A stretch of DNA of 31,716 nt from Clostridiales bacterium (GCA_004555915.1 SFJM01000024.1:1-31716), one strand, 5' to 3'; counted from the first letter of the stretch, positions 15,345-22,512 are shown. Notes: generated by a model from the sequence alone, not told the origin. A program made the numbers and translations.

Positions 15345-16376
15345 ATGAAGAAGCTGCCATTTTATGCAGGCGCAGCTGTATTGCTTGCAGGTATTTGCCT
15401 GCTGGCATATCTGTACTGGGCCAAGCCTGTGGACGCCCTTGAAGCGGAGCGCGTGGAGGTCACATTCTTTGACCAGTATGCACAGAATAACCATAACGGA
15501 TTTACATTTGAGCAGTTTGGACATCTGGAGTTGTATGCAAACCAGGAAGGCAGATTTGTCATTCCGTATTTCCTCAGTTACGGCAGAGAAAATATGGACA
15601 AACTGATGGAACGCTGTGACGGTGAAACACTGTTTTACGTGGATCTCCTGCCAGACAGCGGCGCAATCTGTCGGCTGGCTGATGAGGACGGCAATGTGTA
15701 CATTACACCGGAGCAGTACAATGCACTTAAATGCAGGCATGCACGCATAAAGACCGGGATTCTGGCGGTAATCCTGCTGATTACTATGTGCTCCTTCCTG
15801 AGACACCCGATAGAACGGATGGTGCAAAGCCTGAAGCGTTTCGCTCTGGCTGGATGTGCGATTGTAGTGATTACAATCGTGGGAGGCGGACTTTTGTCAG
15901 CAATATTTGGTATGATACCAAGTGATGATGGCCCACTCGAAGAATTTTCCTTGACCTTTGAGGATTGTTTCATTGAGGATCGAAGGAATGGTTATTCGGA
16001 TGAAAATGAAATGCTGCTGCGGTCACCACAGGAAGATAGTCCGTTTATCATTCATGAGTTTCGCCAATATGGAGACATTGCGTACCGTCTGAAAGAATTA
16101 TGTGATGGAAATACCGTTTTTCGCGTGTTTGCGTATTACTATCCTCAGCAAAAATATACTCCGGCAAACGACAATAGTGGATATCGAATCGTTCGGTTAG
16201 AGGACGAGAATGGTACGATTTATCTGGACGACACAGAAACATATAGAGGAGAAAAGCTCTCCTATTGGGAAAGGGTTTGCAACGAATATAAGTTCTGGGT
16301 GCCGTGCGTATTTGTTATACAGATTTGTATTGCAGTCTATTATTTTCTCTGTCGGAAATACTTTGATATGAAATAA
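15345..16376 (+). CDS. Unknown membrane protein with an internal duplication
   Basis: A 343-residue protein I do not recognise. It has helices at about 7-25, 137-152, 167-190 and 318-337, and two extramembrane domains of about 100 residues (34-125 and 200-300). The domains are clearly related: CDGETLF (91-97) matches CDGNTVF (253-259), DEDGNVYIT (113-121) matches DENGTIYLD (287-295), and both begin with an acidic VTF/LTF strand. The repeating unit is thus helix-domain-helix. With helix 1 acting as an uncleaved signal anchor, the domains would lie outside the cell. AAGGGGAG lies about 8 nt before the ATG. Base use towards the end is more A/T-rich than in the neighbours. A sensor, a bacteriocin-immunity-like protein or an envelope protein are possible; none is shown. 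Confidence 0.75.
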   Translation: MKKLPFYAGAAVLLAGICLLAYLYWAKPVDALEAERVEVTFFDQYAQNNHNGFTFEQFGHLELYANQEGRFVIPYFLSYGRENMDKLMERCDGETLFYVDLLPDSGAICRLADEDGNVYITPEQYNALKCRHARIKTGILAVILLITMCSFLRHPIERMVQSLKRFALAGCAIVVITIVGGGLLSAIFGMIPSDDGPLEEFSLTFEDCFIEDRRNGYSDENEMLLRSPQEDSPFIIHEFRQYGDIAYRLKELCDGNTVFRVFAYYYPQQKYTPANDNSGYRIVRLEDENGTIYLDDTETYRGEKLSYWERVCNEYKFWVPCVFVIQICIAVYYFLCRKYFDMK

Positions 16377-16379
16377 GAC

Positions 16380-16417
16380 AAAAATCCCGCAGGTCAATGA
16401 AATCCTGCGGGATTTTT
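16380..16417. terminator. Bidirectional terminator between the membrane protein gene and the small RNA array
   Basis: AAAAATCCCGCAGG and CCTGCGGGATTTTT form a 14-bp stem with a 10-nt loop and U-runs in both directions. It ends the plus-strand gene (3 bp after its stop) and small RNA A on the minus strand. Confidence 0.9.
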
Positions 16418-16589
16418 GTTATAGAAGGGATAAAATGAAATGAAACAAGCAAAAAGAATATATATCAATTCACATCCGGATCAACCGGAAGGAGCGGATG
16501 GTTTGTCTGCCGCTTTTGAATCCAGAGGATCCCGGCCGGGCAGCTGGCCATGAGCTTGGTTTGTTTTAAGTCCGTTTATTTTTTATTCT
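16380..16589 (-). ncRNA. Candidate structured small RNA, copy A
   Basis: A minus-strand unit of about 210 nt from the -10 box at 16601-16596 to the terminator at 16380. Core helices (plus-strand coordinates): P1 CTGCC/GGCAG at 16507-16511 and 16539-16543; P2 AATCC/GGATC at 16519-16523 and 16527-16531; P3 TCCGG/CCGGA at 16475-16479 and 16485-16489. Between P1 and P3 the RNA reads CGCTCCTTCC, an anti-Shine-Dalgarno-like stretch; a U/C-rich tail with several CAU triplets precedes the terminator. Copies B and C keep the same helices with other sequences. The plus-strand reading frame across this copy (37 codons from 16441) is not kept in copy C. I know no family with this core. Confidence 0.6.
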
Positions 16590-16595
16590 GATGAT

Positions 16596-16660
16596 AGTAT
16601 ACCGGATTTTTAGCGGTGATGGGTGAAGAAAAAGCGAATATATCTTGAACAGTTCAAGAA
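16596..16660 (-). promoter_or_regulatory. Promoter region of small RNA A with palindromic operator candidate
   Basis: The -10 TATACT is at 16601-16596. The -35 region has no TTGACA but holds TTCACCCATCACCGC, which recurs before copy B and, more weakly, C. Further upstream, 16643-16659 is a perfect palindrome of two 8-base arms (TCTTGAAC and GTTCAAGA) around one base. A regulator or a non-standard sigma factor is a reasonable guess. Confidence 0.45.
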
Positions 16661-16693
16661 AAAATTGTATCAAAAATATGAACAGCACAGAGA

Positions 16694-16730
16694 TAAAAAT
16701 ACCGCAGCCTTTCGAGAGCCACGGTATTTT
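16694..16730 (-). terminator. Terminator of small RNA B
   Basis: On the minus strand AATACCG(T)GGCT and AGGCTGCGGTATT pair imperfectly around CTCGAA, followed by a U-run (ATTTTTATC). The outer ATACCG/CGGTAT helix also recurs in the D remnant, and ACCGC/GCGGT in the copy C terminator. Confidence 0.75.
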
Positions 16731-16902
16731 ATAAAAATGAAAGGAATGAAAAAATGAAAAAGAGATGCGTTATGTGAATTCGCCTTCGGATACAATACCG
16801 AAGGGAGAGAGTTGTTTGTCTGCCGCTTTTGAACGAAAATCATTCCGGCCGGGCAGCTGGCCTGGAGCTAAATACAGAGTTTGTTGTGTTTTCCTTAACT
16901 CT
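16694..16902 (-). ncRNA. Candidate structured small RNA, copy B
   Basis: A minus-strand unit of about 209 nt, -10 box TATAAT at 16914-16909, ending at the terminator 16694-16730. Helices: 5' hairpin CAGAGTT/AACTCTG near the start; P1 CTGCC/GGCAG (16820-16824 with 16852-16856); P2 GAACGA/TCATTC (16831-16836 with 16840-16845); P3 CCTTCGG/CCGAAGG (16783-16789 with 16798-16804). The single strand before P3 reads AACTCTCTCCC and can pair with Shine-Dalgarno sites. The 3' part contains CATTCCTTTCAT, the exact complement of an AAAGGA-plus-ATG start region. P2 and P3 differ in sequence from A and C but pair in the same places, which argues for a functional RNA. Confidence 0.62.
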
Positions 16903-16908
16903 GATGTT

Positions 16909-16975
16909 ATTATACCCGATCTTCTGCGGCAATGGGTGACAGAAATACGAATAAACTTTGAATAGATTAAGAAAT
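16909..16975 (-). promoter_or_regulatory. Promoter region of small RNA B
   Basis: A perfect -10 TATAAT (16914-16909), with CTGTCACCCATTGCCGC about 20 bp further upstream, closely like copy A. No consensus -35. The similarity to copy A extends about 50 bp upstream, where the palindrome of copy A is decayed (CTTAATCTATTCAAAG). Confidence 0.5.
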
Positions 16976-17010
16976 AATTGTTTCCAAATCGTGAACATGG
17001 AAACAGACAT

Positions 17011-17047
17011 AAAAACACCGCAGCCTTCCTGTTGACCGCGGTGTTTT
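17011..17047 (-). terminator. Terminator of small RNA C
   Basis: On the minus strand AAAAACACCGC and GCGGTGTTTTT form an 11-bp stem around GGTCAACAGGAAGGCT, with the U-run inside and after the stem (GTTTTTATG). Confidence 0.8.
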
Positions 17048-17210
17048 TACAAGATGAAAGGAGTAAAAGAGAGGTAAAAAATGAAAGAAGAGATATAATT
17101 AATTCACAATCGGTACCAGTGACCGAAGGGAGAGAGTTGTTTGTCTGCCGCATTTGAGTGTACTTACTCCGGTCGGGCAGTTAACCTTGGTTTTCCTCAT
17201 TTGTTTGTCT
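17011..17210 (-). ncRNA. Candidate structured small RNA, copy C
   Basis: A minus-strand unit of about 200 nt from TATGAT (17222-17217) to the terminator 17011-17047. Helices: P1 CTGCC/GGCAG (17145-17149 with 17176-17180), P2 GAGT/ACTC (17156-17159 with 17166-17169), P3 TCGGT/ACCGA (17110-17114 with 17122-17126). The segment AACAACTCTCTCCCTTCGGT is identical to copy B. Between P1 arms there are 26 nt, against 27 in A and B; another one-base difference lies in the P3 region. These single-base indels would break a protein but not the RNA fold. The U/C-rich 3' tail carries ACTCCTTTCATC, again complementary to a ribosome binding site plus ATG. Confidence 0.6.
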
Positions 17211-17216
17211 GATACT

Positions 17217-17270
17217 ATCATACACTATCCTGTACCGCAAATGATGACGAAAATTCAAATAAATTATAAA
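17217..17270 (-). promoter_or_regulatory. Promoter region of small RNA C
   Basis: -10 TATGAT (17222-17217), with TTTTCGTCATCATTTGCGG upstream as the weakest match to the conserved block of copies A and B. No consensus -35. Confidence 0.4.
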
Positions 17271-17318
17271 TAATCAATGACGCAAATGTTTCGAGTTTGT
17301 AAATAGAACAAAAGAGAC

Positions 17319-17466
17319 AAATACCGCAGCCGGAAAAGCTGCGGTATGAAAGAAAGGAAAAGTATGAAAAAATAAAAGAGAAAGTCGAATTTAGAAGAAA
17401 AGAGGAAAAATCCAAATCCGACAGCTATGGACAAAACAATCTTATAGATATGTAATTCCTTAACTT
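17319..17466 (-). other. Decayed or divergent fourth small RNA unit (D)
   Basis: The stretch has the frame of a unit without its core: TATAAT on the minus strand at 17478-17473 preceded by ATAGTG as in copy C, a U/C-rich tail containing CTTTCAT, and a terminator-like hairpin TACCGCAGC/GCTGCGGTA at 17322-17347 with a poor U-run. Only AGCTGTCGG near 17420 recalls the core. It may be a relic or a diverged relative. Confidence 0.35.
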
Positions 17467-17486
17467 GCTTCCATTATACACTATTT

Positions 17487-17503
17487 TTCACATATTGTGT
17501 GAA
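17487..17503. promoter_or_regulatory. Inverted repeat TTCACA-N5-TGTGAA
   Basis: A perfect 6-5-6 palindrome 9 bp upstream of the -10 box of unit D, in very A/T-rich DNA. The form is that of a dimeric repressor or activator site. Its owner is unknown. Confidence 0.4.
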
Positions 17504-17568
17504 ATAATATGGAAAATATTATGACCAAAATGTAAACAAAGGAAATTCCTGTTATTTGAGGCAGATAT

Positions 17569-17600
17569 AAAAAAACAGAGGTCTGTCTTCAGACCTCTGT
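17569..17600 (-). terminator. Terminator of the aro operon
   Basis: On the minus strand ACAGAGGTCTG, loop AAGA, CAGACCTCTGT, then a run of seven T (six beyond the stem). It lies 12 bp after the stop of the aroE-aroK fusion. Confidence 0.95.
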
Positions 17601-17612
17601 TTGGATTGCCGA

Positions 17613-18992
17613 TTAAATTGCACAGAAAACCGCGTCCATGATTTCCGAGATGCGTGTGCCGGAAACCGAACGGTCCGCGCAATTCAGATAAATCCGTTTG
17701 CGCTGGTTATACAGCAGACGGGTCTGCTTTTCCTTGTCGCCCTGCAGCAGGGGACGGGAGGTATCACGGCTAAGGTTCTGGACAATGCGGTAAAATGGTG
17801 TGTTCAAGTGAATCAGCAGGCCATTCTTTTTGTACTGCTCCACATTTTCTTCCCGCAGCACAGCACCGCCGCCCAGAGCAATGACACAGCCGGTTTTTTC
17901 TGCCACTTCATGTGCGCAGGCGGTTTCAATGTCGCGGAAGCCGGATTCTCCGATTTCTGCAAAAATATCAGAAATCTTCTTGCCTTCCCGTGCTTCCAGA
18001 TAATCGTCCATATCAATAAATTCATATTGCAGTGCGCGGGCCAGCTTGCGTCCGATGGTGGTCTTGCCGCTGCCCATAAAGCCGCACAGGACAATATTGC
18101 TCTTGCCATACACATCCTGCAGGCGTTTTTTTGCCATGTCTCCCGACAGCCTGCGCAGAATCCGGGTCAGGCTGTCATTCTCAAACTGTGTGCCAAACCA
18201 GATGGTCTGCGCATAGGCAGCCTGCAGCACCAGCATCAGCAGACCATTGCGGGTCTTGATGTTATGGGGGGCCAGCTTCATGGTGGAAGTCTTGGGCGGA
18301 TTGTAAATGGTATCAAAGACATATTCCGTGCCAGCGGGCAGCTTTTCCAGCGGGCAGGCTTCCTCGTGAGGATACATGCCCAGCGGGGTGCCGTTTACCA
18401 CAATGGCAGTGGCACGGGGCAGCTGGGAAGAGGGCATGATGTCAATGTCTGCCTGGGGCAGATATCCGCGCAACTCATTGCGCAGTGCCTTTGCCTTGGC
18501 AAGATTGCGGCCGGTAATCAGCACCTTTGCTCCGGCGTTGGCCAGATGATAGCAGATGACACGGGATACACCGCCATAGCCACAGACAACCGCAATTTTA
18601 CCACTGACCGAAATGCGGTCATATTCCAGTGAACCGGAAAATCCCAGAATATCGGTGTTGTAGCCGATGGCCTTGCCGTCATGGAAATGGACGGTGTTGA
18701 CACTGCCCAGGTTACGGGCGGTTTCATCCACCGCATCCAGATAGTCAAACACTGCCTTTTTATGCGGGATGGTCAGATTCAGGCCGCCGCATTTGCTGCG
18801 GGCAATTTCCATTGCTTCCCCCAGCTCCTCCGGCGGGACATCCACGGCAAAATAGGTACAATCCTTACGGGATTCTGCAAACAGCTTGGCATGCAGCTCC
18901 GGCGACATGGTATGGGCAATCGGATGGCCGAACAGGGCAAACGTAGGCTTTTCCGGCTGGAACCGGCGGAATTCCTCCATGGTCAGTATCAT
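17613..18992 (-). CDS. aroEK: Bifunctional shikimate dehydrogenase-shikimate kinase (AroE-AroK fusion)
   Basis: A 459-residue fusion of two consecutive shikimate-pathway steps. Residues about 10-285 are AroE (3-dehydroshikimate + NADPH to shikimate): GHPIAHTMSP at 22-31, catalytic K78 in LTIPHKK, D114 in YNTD, and a nucleotide loop GYGGVSR at 138-144. Residues about 290-459 are AroK (shikimate + ATP to shikimate-3-phosphate): Walker A GFMGSGKT at 304-311, DMDD at 327-330, R353 in GFRDIE, GGG at 374-376, R413 in SRPLL. The AroE binding motif has T28 where S is usual. The ATG at 18992 overlaps the aroA stop (TGATG), so it is coupled; ATG at 18980 is an alternative start. It is the last gene of the operon and a terminator follows. 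Confidence 0.95.
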   Translation of the reverse strand: MILTMEEFRRFQPEKPTFALFGHPIAHTMSPELHAKLFAESRKDCTYFAVDVPPEELGEAMEIARSKCGGLNLTIPHKKAVFDYLDAVDETARNLGSVNTVHFHDGKAIGYNTDILGFSGSLEYDRISVSGKIAVVCGYGGVSRVICYHLANAGAKVLITGRNLAKAKALRNELRGYLPQADIDIMPSSQLPRATAIVVNGTPLGMYPHEEACPLEKLPAGTEYVFDTIYNPPKTSTMKLAPHNIKTRNGLLMLVLQAAYAQTIWFGTQFENDSLTRILRRLSGDMAKKRLQDVYGKSNIVLCGFMGSGKTTIGRKLARALQYEFIDMDDYLEAREGKKISDIFAEIGESGFRDIETACAHEVAEKTGCVIALGGGAVLREENVEQYKKNGLLIHLNTPFYRIVQNLSRDTSRPLLQGDKEKQTRLLYNQRKRIYLNCADRSVSGTRISEIMDAVFCAI

Positions 18993-20278
18993 CAGGTTCC
19001 ATCTCCCTTCAGGCTGTCAAGTGTTTCAAAAAAGGTCGGATAGGAAATGGCAACACATGCCGGATCGTCAATGGAGGAATCTCCTTCACAGGCCAGTGCG
19101 CAGACAGCCATGCTCATGGCAACACGATGGTCAGCATAGCTGGTAAAGGTGGCGCCATGCAGCGGCTTTCCGCCATGGATAATCATGCCGTCCTCGGTTT
19201 CTGCCACATCCGCACCGGTGCGGGACAGTTCTGCCGTCATGGCAGCGATACGATTGGATTCCTTGACCTTCAGCTCCTGCGCGTCACAGATGACGGTTTC
19301 ACCTTCCGCAAAGGCAGCAGCAACTGCCAGAACCGGCAGCTCATCAATCAATCGCGGAATCAGATCCCCGCTGATGACCGTGCCGTGCAGCCTGGAGGAA
19401 CGGACACGCAGGTCACAGACCGGCTCTACCGTTCCGCGTTCATTCAATCGTTCGATGTCCGCACCCATGGCCTCCAATGCATCCAGAATACCGGTTCGGG
19501 TGGGATTGATGCCCACGTTCCGGATGGTAATCTCACTGTCCGGCAGAATCAGACCGGCAACCAGGAAATACGCGGCAGAAGAAATATCACCTGGAACATC
19601 TACATCCACAGCATGCAAGGTTTCCGGCGGTGTCAGGGTAATTTCCGTGCCGTTGGATTCCACCTGTGCTCCCAGACCCCGCAGCATGCGTTCGGTATGG
19701 TCACGGGAGGCAGCCGGTTCGATGACGGTGGTTTTACCATCGGCAAACAGGCCGGCCAGCAGGATGGCAGATTTCAGCTGAGCAGAGGCAACCGGCATGT
19801 CATAACGGATGCCATGCAGCTGTGCGGGCCTGACGGTCAGCGGGCACAGATTGCCGTCCCGACCGTCGATATCCGCACCCATCAGCCGCAGCGGTTTGAT
19901 GATTCGTCCCATAGGACGCTTCTGAATGGATGCATCACCGTTCAGCGTGGAAGTAAAGGGCTGGCCTGCCAGAATACCGCACAGCAGGCGGGTGGTGGTG
20001 CCGGAATTGCCGGTATACAGCAGCTCGGACGGTGCTTTCAGCCCATGCAGGCCGGCACCATGGACAATGACTTCCTCCTCCGAAACATCAATGTCAATGC
20101 CCATGCTGCGGAAACAGGAAATGGTGGAAAGGCAGTCCTCGCCCATCAGAAAACCGGTGATATGGGTATCGCCTTCCGCAAGCGCACCGAACATGACCGC
20201 ACGGTGGGAAATGGATTTATCTCCCGGTACCTGGACGGTACCGCGCAGGGAGGAGGCGGTGGTTAACGTATGATTCAT
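18992..20278 (-). CDS. aroA: 3-phosphoshikimate 1-carboxyvinyltransferase (EPSP synthase)
   Basis: A 428-residue enzyme joining PEP to shikimate-3-phosphate. It has VPGDKSISHR at 17-26 with K21, GNSGTTTR in the first domain, SAQLKSA, SRDHTERML, and the end motif DHRVAMSMA. SAQLK and R-D-H-T-E are the pattern of class II EPSP synthases, which are generally less glyphosate-sensitive; that assignment is by motif only. Length is normal. GAGGAGG is 10 nt before the ATG, and the ATG overlaps the pheA stop (ATGA). Confidence 0.96.
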   Translation of the reverse strand: MNHTLTTASSLRGTVQVPGDKSISHRAVMFGALAEGDTHITGFLMGEDCLSTISCFRSMGIDIDVSEEEVIVHGAGLHGLKAPSELLYTGNSGTTTRLLCGILAGQPFTSTLNGDASIQKRPMGRIIKPLRLMGADIDGRDGNLCPLTVRPAQLHGIRYDMPVASAQLKSAILLAGLFADGKTTVIEPAASRDHTERMLRGLGAQVESNGTEITLTPPETLHAVDVDVPGDISSAAYFLVAGLILPDSEITIRNVGINPTRTGILDALEAMGADIERLNERGTVEPVCDLRVRSSRLHGTVISGDLIPRLIDELPVLAVAAAFAEGETVICDAQELKVKESNRIAAMTAELSRTGADVAETEDGMIIHGGKPLHGATFTSYADHRVAMSMAVCALACEGDSSIDDPACVAISYPTFFETLDSLKGDGT

Positions 20279-21417
20279 GATGTTTTTTCCTCCTCACTGA
20301 CCTGATAGGAACCAAGAATACGGACAAAGGAGCATTCCTGTGACAGCTGATAAATCAGCGTGCGTATATTTTGATCCAGCAGGTTGCCATCAAAGTCGAT
20401 ATAAAAGCAGTAATTCCAGGGCATATCCTGCAGCGGACGGGAATGGATTTCCGTCATGTTCAGGCCGTAATCCGCAAAGACAGCCAGCGCGCCGTACAGA
20501 CTGCCGACAACATGAGGGAGCGTCAGAACAAGGCTGACACGGGTATCATCCGGCTGTGCGGAAAGTGCACGCTGTACAGCGATAAAACGCGTCTGATTGT
20601 AGTCGCCGTCATTCACATTGGTTTCGAGAATTTCCAGACCATACAGCTTTGCTGCCGCCTCAGAGCAGATGGCTGCCTTGGTCGGATCGCCAAGCTGTGC
20701 AATTTTGTTGGCAGCAACGGCTGTGTTGCTTTCATCCAATGGGATAAAGCTGTGAGTTTTGATGTACTGCTGACACTGGCGCAGTGCCTGGGGATGAGAA
20801 TGCACTTCTTTTATGTTATCAAGGGAAGTACCTTTGCATCCGGCAATACAGTGCCGGATTACCTTGACATGGGAATGAGAAATATACAGGCCATATTGCT
20901 GCAGCAGATCATAGATTTCATTTACAGTTCCCGCTGTGGAGTTTTCTACCGGAACTACGCCGGCATCTGCTTCGCCGTTAACTACCGCACGGAACACATC
21001 CTCCCAGGATTCCAGAGGACGTTTCTGTGCGTTGGGGAACAGCTCGGAGCAAGCCATATCCTGATAGGAGGCGGGAAGTCCGCCGTAATAGACCATCTTG
21101 GGATCGGAAATGCGGGGCTGAATGTCCAGCTTGAGACGTTCCGGTTCCGCTTCCAGCATACGGAAGTACTGGTGCTTGCGGCTGACACGGGTTGTGGTGC
21201 GCAGCAGAGAGGAATATTCCAGTTTCAGCTCATCCGGAATATCCTTCAGCATGGTATCCAGCAGCTCGGTTTCTCTGGACGGAACAAGCACCTGTCCGCC
21301 ATTTGCCATTTTATAATCGGAAACCTCCTCCGCACATTTCATGCGCTTGAGAAAGAGGGTTAAAATTTCATGGTCAATCGCGTTGATGTCGCGGCGGACT
21401 TCATTAAGATCTCGCAT
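20275..21417 (-). CDS. pheA: Chorismate mutase-prephenate dehydratase (P-protein)
   Basis: A 380-residue bifunctional enzyme making phenylpyruvate from chorismate. Residues 1-90 are an AroQ-type mutase (LNEVRRDINAIDHEILTLF), about 107-285 are prephenate dehydratase (PVENSTAGTV at 156-165, catalytic QTRF at 275-278), and about 292-372 are an ACT domain with GAL at 309-311. The phenylalanine-binding ESRP motif reads IHSRP at 324-328, with His replacing Glu, so feedback inhibition may be altered. The ATG lies inside the last codons of aroC (14-bp overlap) and GGAGG is 9 nt upstream. It is the only branch-specific gene in the operon, in line with control by a phenylalanine T-box. Confidence 0.95.
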   Translation of the reverse strand: MRDLNEVRRDINAIDHEILTLFLKRMKCAEEVSDYKMANGGQVLVPSRETELLDTMLKDIPDELKLEYSSLLRTTTRVSRKHQYFRMLEAEPERLKLDIQPRISDPKMVYYGGLPASYQDMACSELFPNAQKRPLESWEDVFRAVVNGEADAGVVPVENSTAGTVNEIYDLLQQYGLYISHSHVKVIRHCIAGCKGTSLDNIKEVHSHPQALRQCQQYIKTHSFIPLDESNTAVAANKIAQLGDPTKAAICSEAAAKLYGLEILETNVNDGDYNQTRFIAVQRALSAQPDDTRVSLVLTLPHVVGSLYGALAVFADYGLNMTEIHSRPLQDMPWNYCFYIDFDGNLLDQNIRTLIYQLSQECSFVRILGSYQVSEEEKTS

Positions 21418-22501
21418 ATCCGTAGGCCTCCAAATACAAGTCAGTCATGGCAATGGCAACTGCCGCTTCGATGACCGGTGCGGCACGTGTGACAATGCAG
21501 GGGTCATGCCGTCCCTTGATGACCAGCGGCTCCACCTTACCGTCAACCACGTTCAGAGTCATCTGCTCTTTGGAAATGGATGGTGTAGGTTTGATGGCAG
21601 CACGGACAATGATCGGCATGCCGCTGGTGATGCCACCGAGAATACCGCCATTGTTGTTGGTTTCCGTCCTGACGGCGTCGCCATCCAGATACATGCGGTC
21701 ATTGGCTTCCGAGCCGCGCATGGCAGCGATGGAGAAGCCGGCACCAAATTCCACGCCCTTGACAGCCGGAACCGAGAACAGCATGGAAGAAATGCGTCCT
21801 TCCGCGGGACTCAGCATGGGAGAGCCCAGACCTGTCGGTACACCGGTAACAGCACATTCAATGATGCCGCCCACGGAATCACAGGACATTCTCGCTTGTT
21901 CGATCTGTGCCAGCATAGCTTCCTGTGCCCGGGGATTGATAACCGGATAGGGCTGGGTACGCAGCTGTGCCAGCTGTTCATTGGAAACGGCCACATCATC
22001 AAACGGTGTATCCATAATCTGTCCGACAGAAGCGATATGAGAGCCTACCTCAATGCCCTTGGAACGGAGGAACAGCTTACACATGGCACCTGCAAATACC
22101 ATCGGTGCGGTCAGACGACCGGAAAAATGTCCGCCGCCCCGGTAATCGTTGCAGCCATGATACCGGACACGACCGGTATAATCCGCATGACCCGGACGGG
22201 GATGTTCAATTAAATTACGATAATCGCCGGAACGTGTGTCAGTATTTTCAATGACACAGGAAATCGGTGTACCGGTAGTTTTGCCTTCAAATACACCGGA
22301 AAGGATCTTTGGAAGATCCTTTTCCCGGCGTGCTGTGGACTGACGGTTTTTGCCCGGCGCACGGCGGTCCATTTCCGAGAGAATAAAGGCTTCATCATAT
22401 TCCACACCGGCAGGAAAGCCGTCCAGGACACAGCCGATGCCGCCGCCATGGGATTCACCAAAAATGCTCAGTTTAAAATTGTTTCCCCAAACAGAACCCA
22501 T
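21404..22501 (-). CDS. aroC: Chorismate synthase
   Basis: A 365-residue enzyme that removes phosphate from EPSP using reduced FMN. The signatures GESHGGGIGCVLDGFP (15-30), RPGHADYTG and DYRGGGHFSGR are present, along with RHDPCIVTRAAPVIEAA near the C-terminus. Full length. AAGGAGG is close before the ATG, 11 bp after the aroB stop. Its last 14 bp encode the start of pheA in another frame. Confidence 0.97.
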   Translation of the reverse strand: MGSVWGNNFKLSIFGESHGGGIGCVLDGFPAGVEYDEAFILSEMDRRAPGKNRQSTARREKDLPKILSGVFEGKTTGTPISCVIENTDTRSGDYRNLIEHPRPGHADYTGRVRYHGCNDYRGGGHFSGRLTAPMVFAGAMCKLFLRSKGIEVGSHIASVGQIMDTPFDDVAVSNEQLAQLRTQPYPVINPRAQEAMLAQIEQARMSCDSVGGIIECAVTGVPTGLGSPMLSPAEGRISSMLFSVPAVKGVEFGAGFSIAAMRGSEANDRMYLDGDAVRTETNNNGGILGGITSGMPIIVRAAIKPTPSISKEQMTLNVVDGKVEPLVIKGRHDPCIVTRAAPVIEAAVAIAMTDLYLEAYGYARS

Positions 22502-22512
22502 CGTTTTCCTCC

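Noticed and set aside
16441..16965. Short plus-strand frames in the small RNA array (a 37-codon frame near 16441 and a 66-codon frame at 16765), which would suggest small peptides or a type I toxin-antitoxin
   Set aside because: The frames share SAAFE-like residues in copies A and B, but copy C has one-base indels that break the frame. No hydrophobic toxin-like helix is present. The conserved helices explain the similarity better.
16420..17350. CRISPR array, because of three regularly spaced similar segments
   Set aside because: The repeats are about 310 bp apart, imperfect and structured, with promoters and terminators inside. There are no short identical direct repeats with unique spacers and no cas genes.
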